DNA of 64,000 nucleotides from Panopea generosa. Lineage: Eukaryota > Mollusca > Bivalvia > Adapedonta > Hiatellidae. The stretch is from contig CM055912.1 of the NCBI GenBank assembly GCA_029582155.1, positions 1,860,001 through 1,924,000 of the forward strand, in the 5' to 3' direction. Positions 45,561-55,790 of the stretch are shown here, piece by piece. The notes beneath the pieces are model-generated. The model saw only the letters and a list, made by a program, of their open reading frames with translations, made no database searches and was not told the DNA's origin. Every line of letters starts with the position of its first letter. Positions within the stretch are counted from its first letter, which is position 1. The position numbers and the translations under genes are program-made.

Positions 45561-46734
45561 TCGGAGGATTCCTTCTCTGCATAGATCAAAAGTGATTCTA
45601 TTCTTAAAATCACATGGTACATATTAATGAGATACTTTATCTACTATTCTTCTATTAAATAATTCTTTTGTCTATTTGTTAATGAGATAGTGACTGAATT
45701 GATAATAAAATTAGAGTGGTAAACTTACAACAGATCCCCATTCTAAAAGTAGACTCGTTTTAGTACTGCTTAACCTTCACATCATCATTCAGACAACTTC
45801 TAAGAAAAAAATAAATATTTTATTGCATGTACACCTATAAAACAGATCAAACTATAATCAAAATAAGATCAAGTTACCGGACTCAATTAAAACTTCACAA
45901 AATATGTTCATTTTACGCGAGAAATCCAGCCTAGGCATCTAGCCCAAGTTAGCATATTTCCTCTCTAGTAGAACTTCGCGTTAACATGTTTTTTTTTTCT
46001 TCCAAAATTGATTTCTGACAATGTCAATGATTCTTCAGCTTCCTGGTATAAGGTTTTGTGTTTTTGTATAAATAAATACAATAATCCTTATTTTGTTAGA
46101 ACGTCAAAAATATAATGCACCACAACGCTGAAAGAAAGAGAGAGAATAACATACAATTTAAAAAAAAGAAGAAGCATTTCTTCAATAGGTAATTCATAAT
46201 GGCTTACTTCCAGTATTGTTTCCCTGTATTTATTGTATTAAACACATCAAACGTGTTAATGAAATAAATTGAAAAGAGCCATGTGAATATGGACTGCACT
46301 CAACTATATTTATCATCGTACATCAGTGTCAGTTTCATATAAAAAGCAATGAAAGTATATGAAATGATTATAATGAAATGGTATAATACTTTATTTTATT
46401 TAAAGAACAAACATTTCAAACTCCTTTATACTTGAAACATTATTTTTAACAGTCTATTTGCATAATAACACTGCAAACAAGCACATATCTGTGCACCAGG
46501 CATAAACAAAACATATTTATTGTCTGGAATATGTTGAACTGAACCAATCATGTGCTGTATGTGTTGTACAAAATATTGTATTAAAATATGTAATGTGTGT
46601 AGTAAACAAAGATTGTCATGTGTGATACATACCTTGAAGAGTTTTTGAAACATTTTTTAAGTGTGCATGTTGGGGGTAGATTCTTTATTGTGGTTACAAT
46701 GCCTCCAAAGTAGGGTCGTAACTAGAAATATCAC
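45561..46734. other. Unannotated AT-rich stretch
   Basis: No gene called. The minus strand has TTCAAG|GTATGTAT after a short ATG frame (MFQKLFK) near 46653. Its phase does not fit the Trio exon and no partner was found. Confidence 0.3.
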
Positions 46735-46960
46735 TTATGTTGACACAGTTATTGCACCCTTTTGTTGCTTGCTTTGACAAAATGAACCCATTAGAATGAC
46801 CAATCACTTTTGTGAAGTGTCATTGAATTCCAGCCAATGATTGCCGAGAAAAAGCGACCACAAAAAATAATGTCTGAAAAATTCAAAGGGCCATAACTCA
46901 TTGAAAAATTATTCTCACGCAACATGCGGACAATATGCACAACTAGGCTTGGTACTTAGG
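46735..46960 (+). repeat. Dispersed repeat R1, copy 2
   Basis: Partner of 29595-29905, with an extra GACAAAATGAACCCATTAGA segment missing from copy 1. Confidence 0.7.
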
Positions 46961-47760
46961 ACAAGGACACCACTCACTGAAATTGTCTAAACAGAAAGTA
47001 CACTAAACAGAAACGCATGCATTCATTTTCTTCATATAATTACTGATTTTATTTTTTGAATATATAGAAACGAAATAAATTTAATTTTTAAGTATGTCTT
47101 GAACCTGTTAAATACACAGGGATATTAGTAATTATAGAGTTTGTCTAGCATGTGGATGCTTGCTAGTTCAATCCCTACTATGAACAATTCACCTTCCTTC
47201 CAATTTGTAAATCTTTTACTGAACAAAATGCTGTACGACATGCCATTTTTACAGAAGCAATATAACTGCATATTCATTTTAAACTTAAAGGAATAAGTGT
47301 AGTGAAGAGATCATGAATAATATTGACAAACTCTTTAATCATGAGACCACCATTAATACTGCTTACTTTTTCACCAAACTTGCCATACCCATACCCTACT
47401 TTCTTTTTTTTTTCTTCTCTAGATACCAGCAGAGGTCTCCTCAAAAAATTGTGGTGCCGCTGATGTTCAGGTTGTGAACTGAAATAATGAAAAGCTTTTC
47501 ATTCATGGGTCCTTATCATCAAGAATTTTCAATATATTATCATAGGATGGTTACTTATAAAATGTTTGCACACATGGTCCCATCATGATTAGATGAATGC
47601 AACGCAGACGATAAATTTTAGAATCTACCCAAATGCGCAAAGACGGACAAATAACTAAATAAAATTAAAGTACATATTAAACATATTAAATTACGATTCA
47701 AATCAAATAAATATAGAATTTGTAATTGGTAATTAATATATTAAATGCTCAATTTCAGAA
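46961..47760. other. Unannotated AT-rich stretch
   Basis: No gene recognised. Confidence 0.35.
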
Positions 47761-48236
47761 AAGTCTTACTATCAATCCAGGGGTCTTGAGTTTGAATCCC
47801 TACCCGGCAGCAGTCTCCATGATGATTGATATATGACATTATGTCTCATTATCATTCGTCTCTCACCGCTGATTGAAGTGCGGAGTTTTCAGTTTCTTGC
47901 GGAGATTGGGTGTGCTCAAGTACAGGTTAACCTTTCAGGATCCCAGGAAACAGTGGTTAGGTTAACTGATTGTCTGTTAGCCCTTGATGGCATAAAATGA
48001 CCCTTAAGTGAAGTGCGTGGTCCAGTGGTAGAGCACCGAACCCATGATCGGAGGGTCGTGGGTTCCATCCTCCGCCACGGCTATGTGTGGTGTCCTTGAG
48101 CAAGACTCTTTTCCACATATGCTAAGTACTGGTTCTAACCAGGAAGACTTTGATTTGCCTAAGTTGTAATAACTTGTTTCACAATCGAAGTTAAATAAAT
48201 AAGTTTAAACTAAAAATGACCCTAAATATTCAATCA
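47761..48236 (+). mobile_element. SINE family A copy interrupted by a SINE C insertion
   Basis: Head AAGTCTTACTATCAATCCAG and B box GAGTTTGAATCCCTAC, body TCACCGCTGATTGAAGTGCG and TTAACCTTTCAGGATCCCAG. It breaks after GGCATAAAATGACCCT and resumes at 48224 with AAATATTCAATCAATC. Confidence 0.8.
48005..48212 (+). mobile_element. SINE family C, recent insertion with 11-bp target duplication
   Basis: A box GTGGTCCAGTGGTAGAGCAC, B box CGTGGGTTCCATCCTCC, body CTATGTGTGGTGTCCTTGAG, tail AAATAAATAAGTTTAAAC. Flanked by AAAATGACCCT at 47994-48004 and 48213-48223. A tRNA-derived retroposon rather than a working tRNA gene, because the 3' body is unrelated to tRNA. Confidence 0.85.
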
Positions 48237-48676
48237 ATCTATTTCAGAAATCTTTGCATTCTGTCCTGTTAGCTCAAGTTACATAGAGTTACTAGTTACT
48301 ATGGTTTCCATCTGGTACAAACGGGAAGGTCTGACAGAACGACCTTTTACCAGTTCTTTTTTTTAAATATATTCACGAGAGGTAGACTTACATAATGAAA
48401 ATATGTCCTCATATTAAGAATTAATACATTCCCATTAAGTATACATATAAATCGATATGTATATGTTTATTGTTGTTAAACATGCATGATAAGAAATATT
48501 CAATTGCACATACGATATGTACAAGAACCATAAAAAAGGCCAGGGCCTAGTCACTTTATGAGAAATATAGCCTGAACAAGTAAACACATTTCTACCATTT
48601 GATCCAAAGTTTTTTGTGGCTTTACACGCTGAAAATTTTGTTTTTACTTCAAATGTTCTCAGTGCTTCGTAATTAC
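48237..48676. other. Unannotated AT-rich stretch
   Basis: An 87-codon minus frame (48435-48698) continues past the candidate donor at 48676; downstream of there it looks non-coding. Confidence 0.3.
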
Positions 48677-48698
48677 CGAATTGCAGGAGGGGCATCAT
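48677..48698 (-). CDS. Candidate first coding exon of the Trio-type gene
   Basis: On the minus strand an ATG-ATG at 48698 opens MMPLLQF and then a split Gly codon (G|GTAATTAC, GT at 48676-48675). The phase is exactly that needed by exon A at 6051-6131, giving MMPLLQF-GGRRTEV in frame. Immediately upstream is a CpG-richer block with a canonical E2F-type site. The donor is only fair, and a 42-kb intron is assumed. Treat as a hypothesis; the peptide itself is too short to recognise. Confidence 0.28.
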
Positions 48699-48860
48699 GC
48701 TACCATGATTAGCGCATTTCCCGCGAAATTAAAGCTTCCCCCAACTTCCCTCTTACAATAATCTTCGTAAATCAAATGCTTCGAAAATGTGTGCAAGCGC
48801 CTGGATAAACACGGCAAAAATCAATGACGTAGAATGGTACCTTTCGGGGATTGCAGCCTT
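48699..48860 (-). promoter_or_regulatory. Candidate promoter: CpG-richer block with E2F-type and CRE-like sites
   Basis: Contains TTTCCCGCGAAA (48718-48729), an E2F consensus, and TGACGTA near 48824. It lies just upstream of the minus-strand ATG at 48698. CpG is clearly denser than in the surrounding AT-rich DNA. Confidence 0.35.
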
Positions 48861-49611
48861 TGGCCCGATCACGGATTGAATCTAGGCTTTCCCGAAAAAA
48901 AAGTGTCTGATAATAATTGGATTTTTAAAGTTTATATCAGTATTGTTTGCAAGCATTAATGGTAAAAGTGACGTTCGTAACTATTGAAACTGAAATATAC
49001 AACGCATGAATGATGACAACGGGTTCTCGGCTGTTATTTTCTTGTTTAAGTCGAAGAATCGTTTGACATGCCATGATTGTTATTGTTGCGAAAAGTAGCT
49101 AATTATTGAAGATTTAATCTATGTGAGATGATTGTACTGAACGTAACAGCTACATATTAAATGCAGCATATTAACATTTGATGACACTGTAACTTATTAA
49201 TAGTATGACTTACAACATAATCATGTTTGCTATCAGTGTTGGTAAGAGTGGCATTCGTAACTATTTAAATGTATCTCAGCAATAATGACCTGTTCATACT
49301 TAAACATTTATGATAACTGTTGTAACAATAACAGTTTTTATGCTTATTGTATTTAATCACATAAATGTGTACAGGTACATAACTGTCCATGTGACAGCTT
49401 ATTTCTTAACGTCCCCTTTGTTCTGTCACCAGAAACACAAATTTGGCTATTGTTTTTGTTTTGTATTCATCAATTTTCAAATTTTTGTCATCGATGACCC
49501 CTGGCAATGATATCTAGGTAAGTTATTTACTCTTAGTTCACGATAAAATGGACATACTATTGTAACTTATACAAAATGGTATCTGTTTCAACGGAGTTTG
49601 TATCTGAGACT
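48861..49611. other. Unannotated stretch
   Basis: No gene. A plus-strand donor-like ATCTAG|GTAAGTTA lies near 49515 without a convincing exon. Confidence 0.3.
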
Positions 49612-50600
49612 TTCAATGTTTGTGTTCAGCATCATCAATGAAACACACAGACAAGAATCATACCTCTGGATTGCATTTTGGTACAGTTATGGCCCTTTTT
49701 GGATTTAGACACCCAGGTTTAACTTTTGCATTTAGTTGTGTTTAAGTTTAAGATATCTATGCAACCACTCATTGGATGTGAATGGAACTTTGCATGTGTG
49801 TTCATCATCATAAATGGAACTAACAAAGACAAGAACCATAACTCTGGATTGCATTTTCACATAGTTATGGCCCTTTTTGAACTAAGACACTAAGGTTAAA
49901 CTTTTGCGTGTAGTTGCATTTAATCTTAACATATCTACGCAACCACTCATTGGATGTGAATGAAACTTTGCATGTGTGTTCACCATCATTGATGGAACAC
50001 ACAGAGACAAAATCCACAACTCTGGATTGCATTTTTACATAGTTATGGCCCTTTTTAGACTTAATGTTTCAGGTTAAAGTTTTTTTATCAGGTCAGATAT
50101 CTAAGCAATCACTCATTGGATATGAATGAAACTTCACATGTTTGTTCACAATCATTGATGAAACACACAGAGACAAGAACCATAACTTGGGGTTGCATTT
50201 GGCAAAGTTATGGCCCTTTTTTTGGACTTAATTTTTCAGGGTAAAGTTTTTTATCAGTTCAAATTTCTATGCAACCACTCATCAGATATGAATGAAAAAA
50301 TCACATGTTCACCATCATTGATGGAACACACACAGACAATTACCGTAACTCGAAGTTGCATTTTGGCAGAGTTATGGCCCTTTTTGGACTTAATTTTTCA
50401 GGGTAAATGTTTTTTATCAGGTCAAATTTCTATGCAACCATTCATTGGATATGAATGAAACTTCACATGTGTGTTCACCATCATCAATGGAACAAACACA
50501 GACAAGAACCACAATTCGGGTTGCATGTTGGCAAAGTAATGGCTCTTTTGGATTTAAGTTTTCGACTGTAGACACCTAGTTTAAACTTTTGTGTTTAAGT
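49612..50600 (+). repeat. Bivalve-type repeat, six ~165-178-bp units
   Basis: Repeats AGTTATGGCCCTTTTTGGAC, GCAACCACTCATTGGATATG, AATGAAACTTCACATGTGTG, TTCACCATCATTGATGGAAC and ACACAGAGACAAGAACCATA. GTTATGGCCC recurs near 49686, 49863, 50041, 50207 and 50371. Inverted homologue of 28190-28695. Non-coding. Confidence 0.85.
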
Positions 50601-50846
50601 TTTGGTGTTTGCCTCCAATCTCAATCTTTGCATGGGTGGTGAGTTTTATCCCATCGGCGAGCTTTGTTGTCATTTGACAACCTTTGTTCATATTTCCACT
50701 GCTAGTAATAATTTTCTAGATAAAGCAAATACTAATCATGATATTTATTGTTTGATTTTTCAACTACATCATTACAAAGATTAAATGTTTCAATTGTTGT
50801 CTAACTGTGGCCCCAAAGTTGACAACAGTTTCTCTTCTTATTTCAG

Positions 50847-50954
50847 GCTGTGAGAGAGGCTTTTCTTAGTCAGGTTCTCTGCCCTAACCTGATAAATTGG
50901 GCTCATTTACCAATAATGGTGTCCTCTAGCAAAAGAAAACAAGATGGCTTATGA
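50847..50954 (+). CDS. Candidate plus-strand terminal exon (unidentified)
   Basis: A strong acceptor TTCTCTTCTTATTTCAG is followed by one open frame of 35 codons, AVREAFLSQVLCPNLINW then AHLPIMVSSSKRKQDGL, ending TGA at 50952-50954. The other two frames close at once. Composition is protein-like but no family is recognised. It could be the last coding exon of an unseen gene or chance. Confidence 0.22.
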   Translation, partial: AVREAFLSQVLCPNLINWAHLPIMVSSSKRKQDGL

Positions 50955-51873
50955 TAGATGAAAACAGTAAAGGTAAAAAGTATTTCTTGATTTGCGTACA
51001 AGTGTCAACTTTGCAAGGTTTAACCAGAATGTTTACATGTTGAGAATTTGAAAAAATCAATCACATCATCGGAACACTCAATTATTATTCTGCTTCCATT
51101 GTATTTGTTTACACCCCAGTACGAAAAAAAAATTTCATTTTAAATGTATGTTATAAAGTTGTGAAGATCGCCTCTTTTGTTAACTAATTTTAATTGTAGT
51201 GTATTATTGAGGGCATTAACAAATAAACAAAGTAATGCAATCGTAAAGGGTTTTTCAGCATCTAATTTTAACAAATATAGGATAAAATCATCACTTGAAG
51301 CGGTTTATTTTGTTAAAAAATGTAGAATTTGTTTGAAGCAAAAAGTACGAAAAATACCCTATGAGGTTGCTCACCTTTGAGAAACCCGGTCTAAAAGTCG
51401 GCGCCTTCAAAAGTCGGATACTAAAAGTCGGCGCATATGTTACTACAGTCCTGTTTATTACGGATGTTTTAAAACTAAATTATTAGTGTCTACTTTTGTG
51501 AAATTTATATTTATATGGAAATACACAGATACCTAATGAAAATATTCTTCGTTACGGAATCAAACATTAAAAATACAAACGTATCAATTGTATTAACTTT
51601 GAAATATGACAAGCTGTCCTTAAAAAAAATCATTTTCTATATATCCGTGTGTCAATTTTATACTTTGTGATGGATGGAGTATCGCAATTGATACACGAGG
51701 GTATCCGATGATGTATTAATGAACATAAAACTTAACACATGATGGCATACTCATTTCTTGTTACATGTGTTTCTAAGAGAAACACTGAAATATATCTATG
51801 TTTTTTATTTGAATTAGCTATGATTTTCTTACAAAAATTGCTTAATAAATGGCCACTACCAGTATTTCCCCAT
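50955..51873. other. Unannotated stretch
   Basis: No gene. AAAAGTCGG occurs three times in 51391-51436 (TAAAAGTCGGCGCC, CAAAAGTCGGATA, TAAAAGTCGGCGCA). Confidence 0.35.
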
Positions 51874-51958
51874 GGCGAGCGTATTACTATCAATCCTTGG
51901 TTCGTAAGTTTGAATCCCATCCAGCCAAAGTCTTCGTGATGATTGATATATGACATTA
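51874..51958 (+). mobile_element. SINE family A, head fragment
   Basis: ACTATCAATCCTTGGTTCGT and AGTTTGAATCCCATCC (B box), then GTGATGATTGATATATGACA. 3'-truncated. Confidence 0.7.
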
Positions 51959-52147
51959 GTTGTATCCCTATTGTCGGACACTATCGATAATTGGTAGGGT
52001 TCAGTTGAAGTCAATGACAATAGGTTGTGTTCGCTTACAATCAATTGTTGCCATGTTATAACCATTTCAGTTATTTTCTTGCATTCCCCTTATTTCCAAA
52101 AAAGGGAGGTCACTCTTATTGACATGTGTTAAAAAAAGCGACTTGAT

Positions 52148-52440
52148 ATGAGTGAAGAAAATCACGATAATTTATTCTCTTATCCGGAGGGGGGGGGGGC
52201 GGGTGGGGGTGGTAAAGCGAAGTCTCAAGTGTGGAAATACTTTCTATTCAAAAAAATAAAGGATGGAGCTCCATCGAAAACTACACTGAATATGATGATT
52301 CTTGCTGTACCAGCAAGTTTTGTACCATCAGATTGGCAGGTAACATACTTTACATAGCGAACAAAAAAAGGTCTAGAATTAGTGCTGACCTTGTAGACAT
52401 GATGATTTTTCTGAACATGAACAGTAAAAGATATTGGTAA
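52148..52440 (+). pseudogene. Internally deleted hAT transposase: BED finger joined to C-terminal dimerisation tail
   Basis: From the ATG at 52148: MSEENHDNLFSYPE, a Gly run from poly-G, then SQVWKYFLFKKIKDGAPSKT, the start of a BED-type zinc finger (VWxxFxF..DG). Directly after it come MMILAVPASFVPSD and, one frame over, LAGNILYIANKKRSRISADL then VDMMIFLNMN. These match the end of the hAT C-terminal dimerisation domain (VPATSxPSE..FS.AGNI..KRxxL..ENVxxLxFLxxN). The whole catalytic core, about 500 residues in usual hAT transposases, is missing, and a frameshift lies near 52325. A deletion derivative, unable to transpose by itself. Confidence 0.6.
52184..52212 (+). repeat. G-rich tract (G-quadruplex potential)
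   Basis: A long G run followed by GCGGGTGGGGGTGG, within the hAT remnant. Four or more G-tracts are adjacent. Confidence 0.7.
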
Positions 52441-53064
52441 AGATTAGCTAGTAAAGTTACACAATATTTCCAGTTTTTGGGGAAAAGTTACATTTTGTTG
52501 AATTATTACCAGTAGTTACCAACAGCTTTGGACATAATTGTTGAATAAAGTTACCTACTAAGTTACTAGTATATTATATTACCAGTTAGTTGCCATATGC
52601 ATTGATTTACTTTCAGTTCACTGACACTTTAAGATCATGTAATCTCTTGTGGTCATTTTTTGTCTGTCAAGTCTGGCCTAGGATGTTATTCTGTTTTAAA
52701 GTTAGTTGCTTCTGGAGAATGAAATATCTAATAATCTCAAGCTCATTTAAATATATGTATATGTATACAATTGTATATGACTATATGGCAGTATATATGC
52801 TAGTAATGTATATCAGCATCTTGGCATCATTATATTTCATTTAAATAACTTGATAACTAAAATGCTTTTTAATTTAACAATATTTTATTGACAATTTAAA
52901 TCATGTAAACTATTTATACAGTACAAAGTAGCATATAAATGATAATTTGTTAAGATTCCGTGTTCCTAATGCCAAATTCAGGGTCGTCTCTCACAGAAAC
53001 CCATAATGAACCAAACCGATTGTAACCGATTACGGATTGTAAAAATGTTATCCAATTCTCAACA
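52441..53064. other. Unannotated AT-rich stretch
   Basis: No gene. Variants of AGTTAC (AAAGTTAC, CAGTAGTTACC, AAGTTACC) recur between 52450 and 52590. Confidence 0.3.
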
Positions 53065-53262
53065 CTATATGACTTTATGTCTCATTGTCAAGTCTCTAAC
53101 TGCTGATTCAAGTGGTAGTTATCCGTTACTTGCTGAGGTGGGTGTACTCGAGTACTGGTTAACCTTCCAGGATCCCTAGAAAGAGAAGTTAGGCTAACTG
53201 ATAGTCTTTTAGCCCTAGATGGCATAGCAATGACTCTAACTATTCAAACAAACAAACAAATG
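53065..53262 (+). mobile_element. SINE family A, 5'-truncated copy
   Basis: TTATGTCTCATTGTCAAGTC, CTTGCTGAGGTGGGTGTACT, TTAACCTTCCAGGATCC and TTAGCCCTAGATGGCATAGC, ending CAAACAAACAAA. Confidence 0.75.
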
Positions 53263-53420
53263 GCGCCTCAAGACCTTGAATCCTTTGATTTTGTAGCAAC
53301 CTGTATATACATACTTATGTTTACTAAAAAAGAAATATTCAAAGCTAAAATGTTTACCATATATCAATATTAGTTCTGAGTCTTATATTTGCTACAGTGC
53401 AGACTGACCTTCCTGTTCAA

Positions 53421-53640
53421 GTATGGGGGAGGGGGAGCAGGGATTAAACAAGAGAAAGTAGTTATTAATGTCACTGTTAATGATACCCAGTGGGGGGAGG
53501 GGGGGAGCAGGGATTAAACAAGAGAAAGTTGTTATTAATGTCACTGTTAATGATACCCAGTGGGTGGAGGGGTGGGGGAGGGGGGAGGGCAGGGATTAAA
53601 CAAGAGAAAATAGTTATTAATGTCCCCAGTGGGGGTTGTT
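53421..53640 (+). repeat. 70-81-bp tandem repeat with G-quadruplex motifs, 3 copies
   Basis: AGCAGGGATTAAACAAGAGA then AAGT and TTATTAATGTCACTGTTAAT then GATACCCAGTGGGG repeat, with (GGGGGAG)n between units. Gly/Pro-rich open frames across it are artefacts. Confidence 0.85.
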
Positions 53641-54115
53641 TATTTGAGAGGTCATCAAGTCTAGCTGGGTGCGAATGGCCTACATTAACAGTAACATTAT
53701 TAACTATTTCATCTTGTTTGTGCAAATTATTAGCTTGATTGCAAAGAAAAATAAGAGCTTATTTGACTGGCTTTTGAGTCCACTTCAAGAGTGAAACCAT
53801 ACTTGGTGGTGTTTATTTGAGAGGCCATCAAGTATAGCTAGGTGTGAATGGCCTTCTTTCTGTCCAGTGCACTGCTCCCCCATTATTTTGATTGTATGGA
53901 CCTTATATTCATTTGCAATAGAAACAGTGACACCTTAGTTTTATTTTAAATAGCATACGATCAAATGTAGAGATGTGAATAAGTGAAGTTGACAGGTCAT
54001 TGTGATATGATCAAGGACATTGAACAAAGTATAGAGAGTTCAAGAATTTTAGTTATTAAATAAGATGCTATACGACTTATAAACACTGTATCATTTTTTT
54101 TCCTTGTACTTTCAG
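53641..54115. other. Unannotated stretch
   Basis: GTTTATTTGAGAGGTCATCA (53635) recurs as GTTTATTTGAGAGGCCATCA (53812), followed in both by AAGT-TAGCT and GAATGGCC: a short direct duplication about 177 bp apart. No gene. Confidence 0.4.
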
Positions 54116-54295
54116 CAATGCATTCATGTGCAAAGACAAACCTGCTTGCACTGAAAGCAAAGAGAAAGTTGCATCTTTTATCATTCACAGTTAGGCTAAG
54201 AAGTCTACTCCAGTAAAATAAAAGAAAGCGAGAGTTCACTTCTCCTACAGTTATTGGTCTAGTGAGTATATAATAAACTTTATTTGATGAAAAAA
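54116..54295 (+). CDS. Candidate plus-strand terminal exon with polyadenylation signal
   Basis: A very strong acceptor TTTTTTTTCCTTGTACTTTCAG precedes CAATG. From the ATG at 54118, 32 codons (MHSCAKTNLLALKAKRKLH...) run to TAA at 54214-54216. Another frame reads NAFMCKDKPACTESKEKV to a TAG. AATAAA is at 54272-54277. The combination of acceptor, short frame, stop and polyadenylation signal resembles a last exon, but no product is recognised. Confidence 0.25.
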
Positions 54296-54888
54296 ACTTG
54301 AATTTGAATTTATTATCAATTCATTTTCAAGTTCTTGTGTGATGGATATGAAATTATTCATGAATAACTTAAATACATTTGTACATTACAAAATAGTTGA
54401 AGACAATATTTTTTTATATTATTATATATATGAATAGCGCCATATTTTTGTAATAGTTGACGTATCTTGCTAAAGTTTTCAATATATGTCCCATATACAT
54501 TTATTTCAAATACAATAACACTATTGTGCATTGCATAATTGATATAAATAAGTTATGGCAAAAGTCTACATACTTTTTGATCCCACCTCATATAAAAATA
54601 AATACCCAGTAGGGTGTAAATCTAAACACAGATAAATATACATGTGGGAGCATGTGTACCATGTTTCTACCTGAACGTCAGTATCTATGTGTATGACCAG
54701 ATTCTACACTTGAATGTGATTTCTTTAACAAATTAGTTGTAGGCTAATTAATATTCAGACATGAGATGAAACTTGTATTGTCAATTGGTTACACTTTTCC
54801 TTCTTGGAAAGAGATGCCAAGAATGAAAACTTTACTGTAACAATTTAGGCTTTAGATTTTTCTTATAGATGTCTTCTAGATCTTTGCT
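54296..54888. other. Unannotated AT-rich stretch
   Basis: No gene recognised. Confidence 0.35.
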
Positions 54889-55203
54889 ACAACTGTTGTT
54901 GTTGCAAAGTGTTTAGCATCTTTTTCAACAATTTTGCTGTCATGTCATGGCAGTGTCTACTTGAGACAGTATTCCAAGTGCTGCTACACTGGAGTATTAT
55001 GCCGCAGACACATGGTATGATACCACACTCAGTCACATTATAACGACACCAGCCATAGAATTATCCTCTAAATACTGATCATAAAGCAAGGAAGTTCCTT
55101 GTACCATTTTTCAAGTATGTGATATGACCAGACTGGGGATTGAACCCACACACAATACTTCTGCATACAAGATGGACGCTCTACCACTAGACCACCGCTG
55201 CAG
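54889..55203 (-). mobile_element. SINE family B, longest copy
   Basis: About 315 bp. Minus-strand head GCAGCGGTGGTCTAGTGGTA then GAGCG (A box), B box TGTGGGTTCAATCCCC, body AAGGAACTTCCTTGC and ACCATGTGTCTGCG-like sequence, end CTAAACACTTTGCAACAACA. Confidence 0.8.
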
Positions 55204-55486
55204 TGCTACAGATGCAGTTGTATGGTAACAACGTTTTTATTTAAGTTGAAACATTCATTTTTGTAAGTAAGTCAAGCAATGGATTATTGTTATCTAATTG
55301 TAATTAAGTCTCTTTTCATTTTGATCACTTACACTGCTGACCCTATTTATTACACTGTTCAAAACTTCTTAAATAAGGTTTTATTCCATTCACAGCAAGT
55401 TAATCTGCATGACACATTGGTGAGATTCTTTGAGTTCTTCATTAGTGGAGTAAATACAATTACATTTGCTGTACAACATTGAAATG

Positions 55487-55790
55487 AAGGAAAGAGGATG
55501 TTGTAACAGAAGTAGCGCCTTAAGCAAGAAGGGTTATACGGACCTGAATGCATTTGATTGGTGCAACATTTTAAATGAACTCAACAATAAGCAAAGCTTT
55601 TTGTCAGAAGTTCTTTTAGTTGTTACTCTTCCCATTGGAAAAATTGGAAAGCTGAAAGCAACAGTAGATTTGGTGCAGTTGATAAGGCATCATGATGAAG
55701 GTCAGATTTCACGAGCTGTCTTTTGTTCAGTACGTTGTTACAGTAGCACTGGCATATGAACAGACAAACCAAAAGCAGTGTGTGACTTTA
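55487..55790 (+). pseudogene. Fragment of an unclassified mobile-gene protein family
   Basis: The plus frame reads GCCNRSSALSKKGYTDLNAF then DWCNILNELNNKQSFL, EVLLVVTLPIGKIGKL. After a frameshift near 55710 it continues in another frame as LSFVQYVVTVALAYEQTNQK. I recognise this block, with its WCxIL-EL---QPFL and VTVPIGKIGK words and the VVTVALTxEQTHQK continuation, as part of a long uncharacterised protein present in many copies in mollusc and cnidarian genomes, possibly related to DUF6589. Only about 100 residues remain. The copy number elsewhere and the family name are from memory. Confidence 0.4.

Noticed and set aside
46631..46653. Minus-strand first exon MFQKLFK before GTATGT
   Set aside because: Phase 0 does not join exon A. 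No promoter-like context.
48005..48080. tRNA gene
   Set aside because: A and B boxes are present but the 3' half does not complete a cloverleaf. It continues into a SINE body and has target-site duplications.
53477..53738. Pro-rich and Gly-rich 82-codon frames on both strands
   Set aside because: Products of the G-rich tandem repeat.
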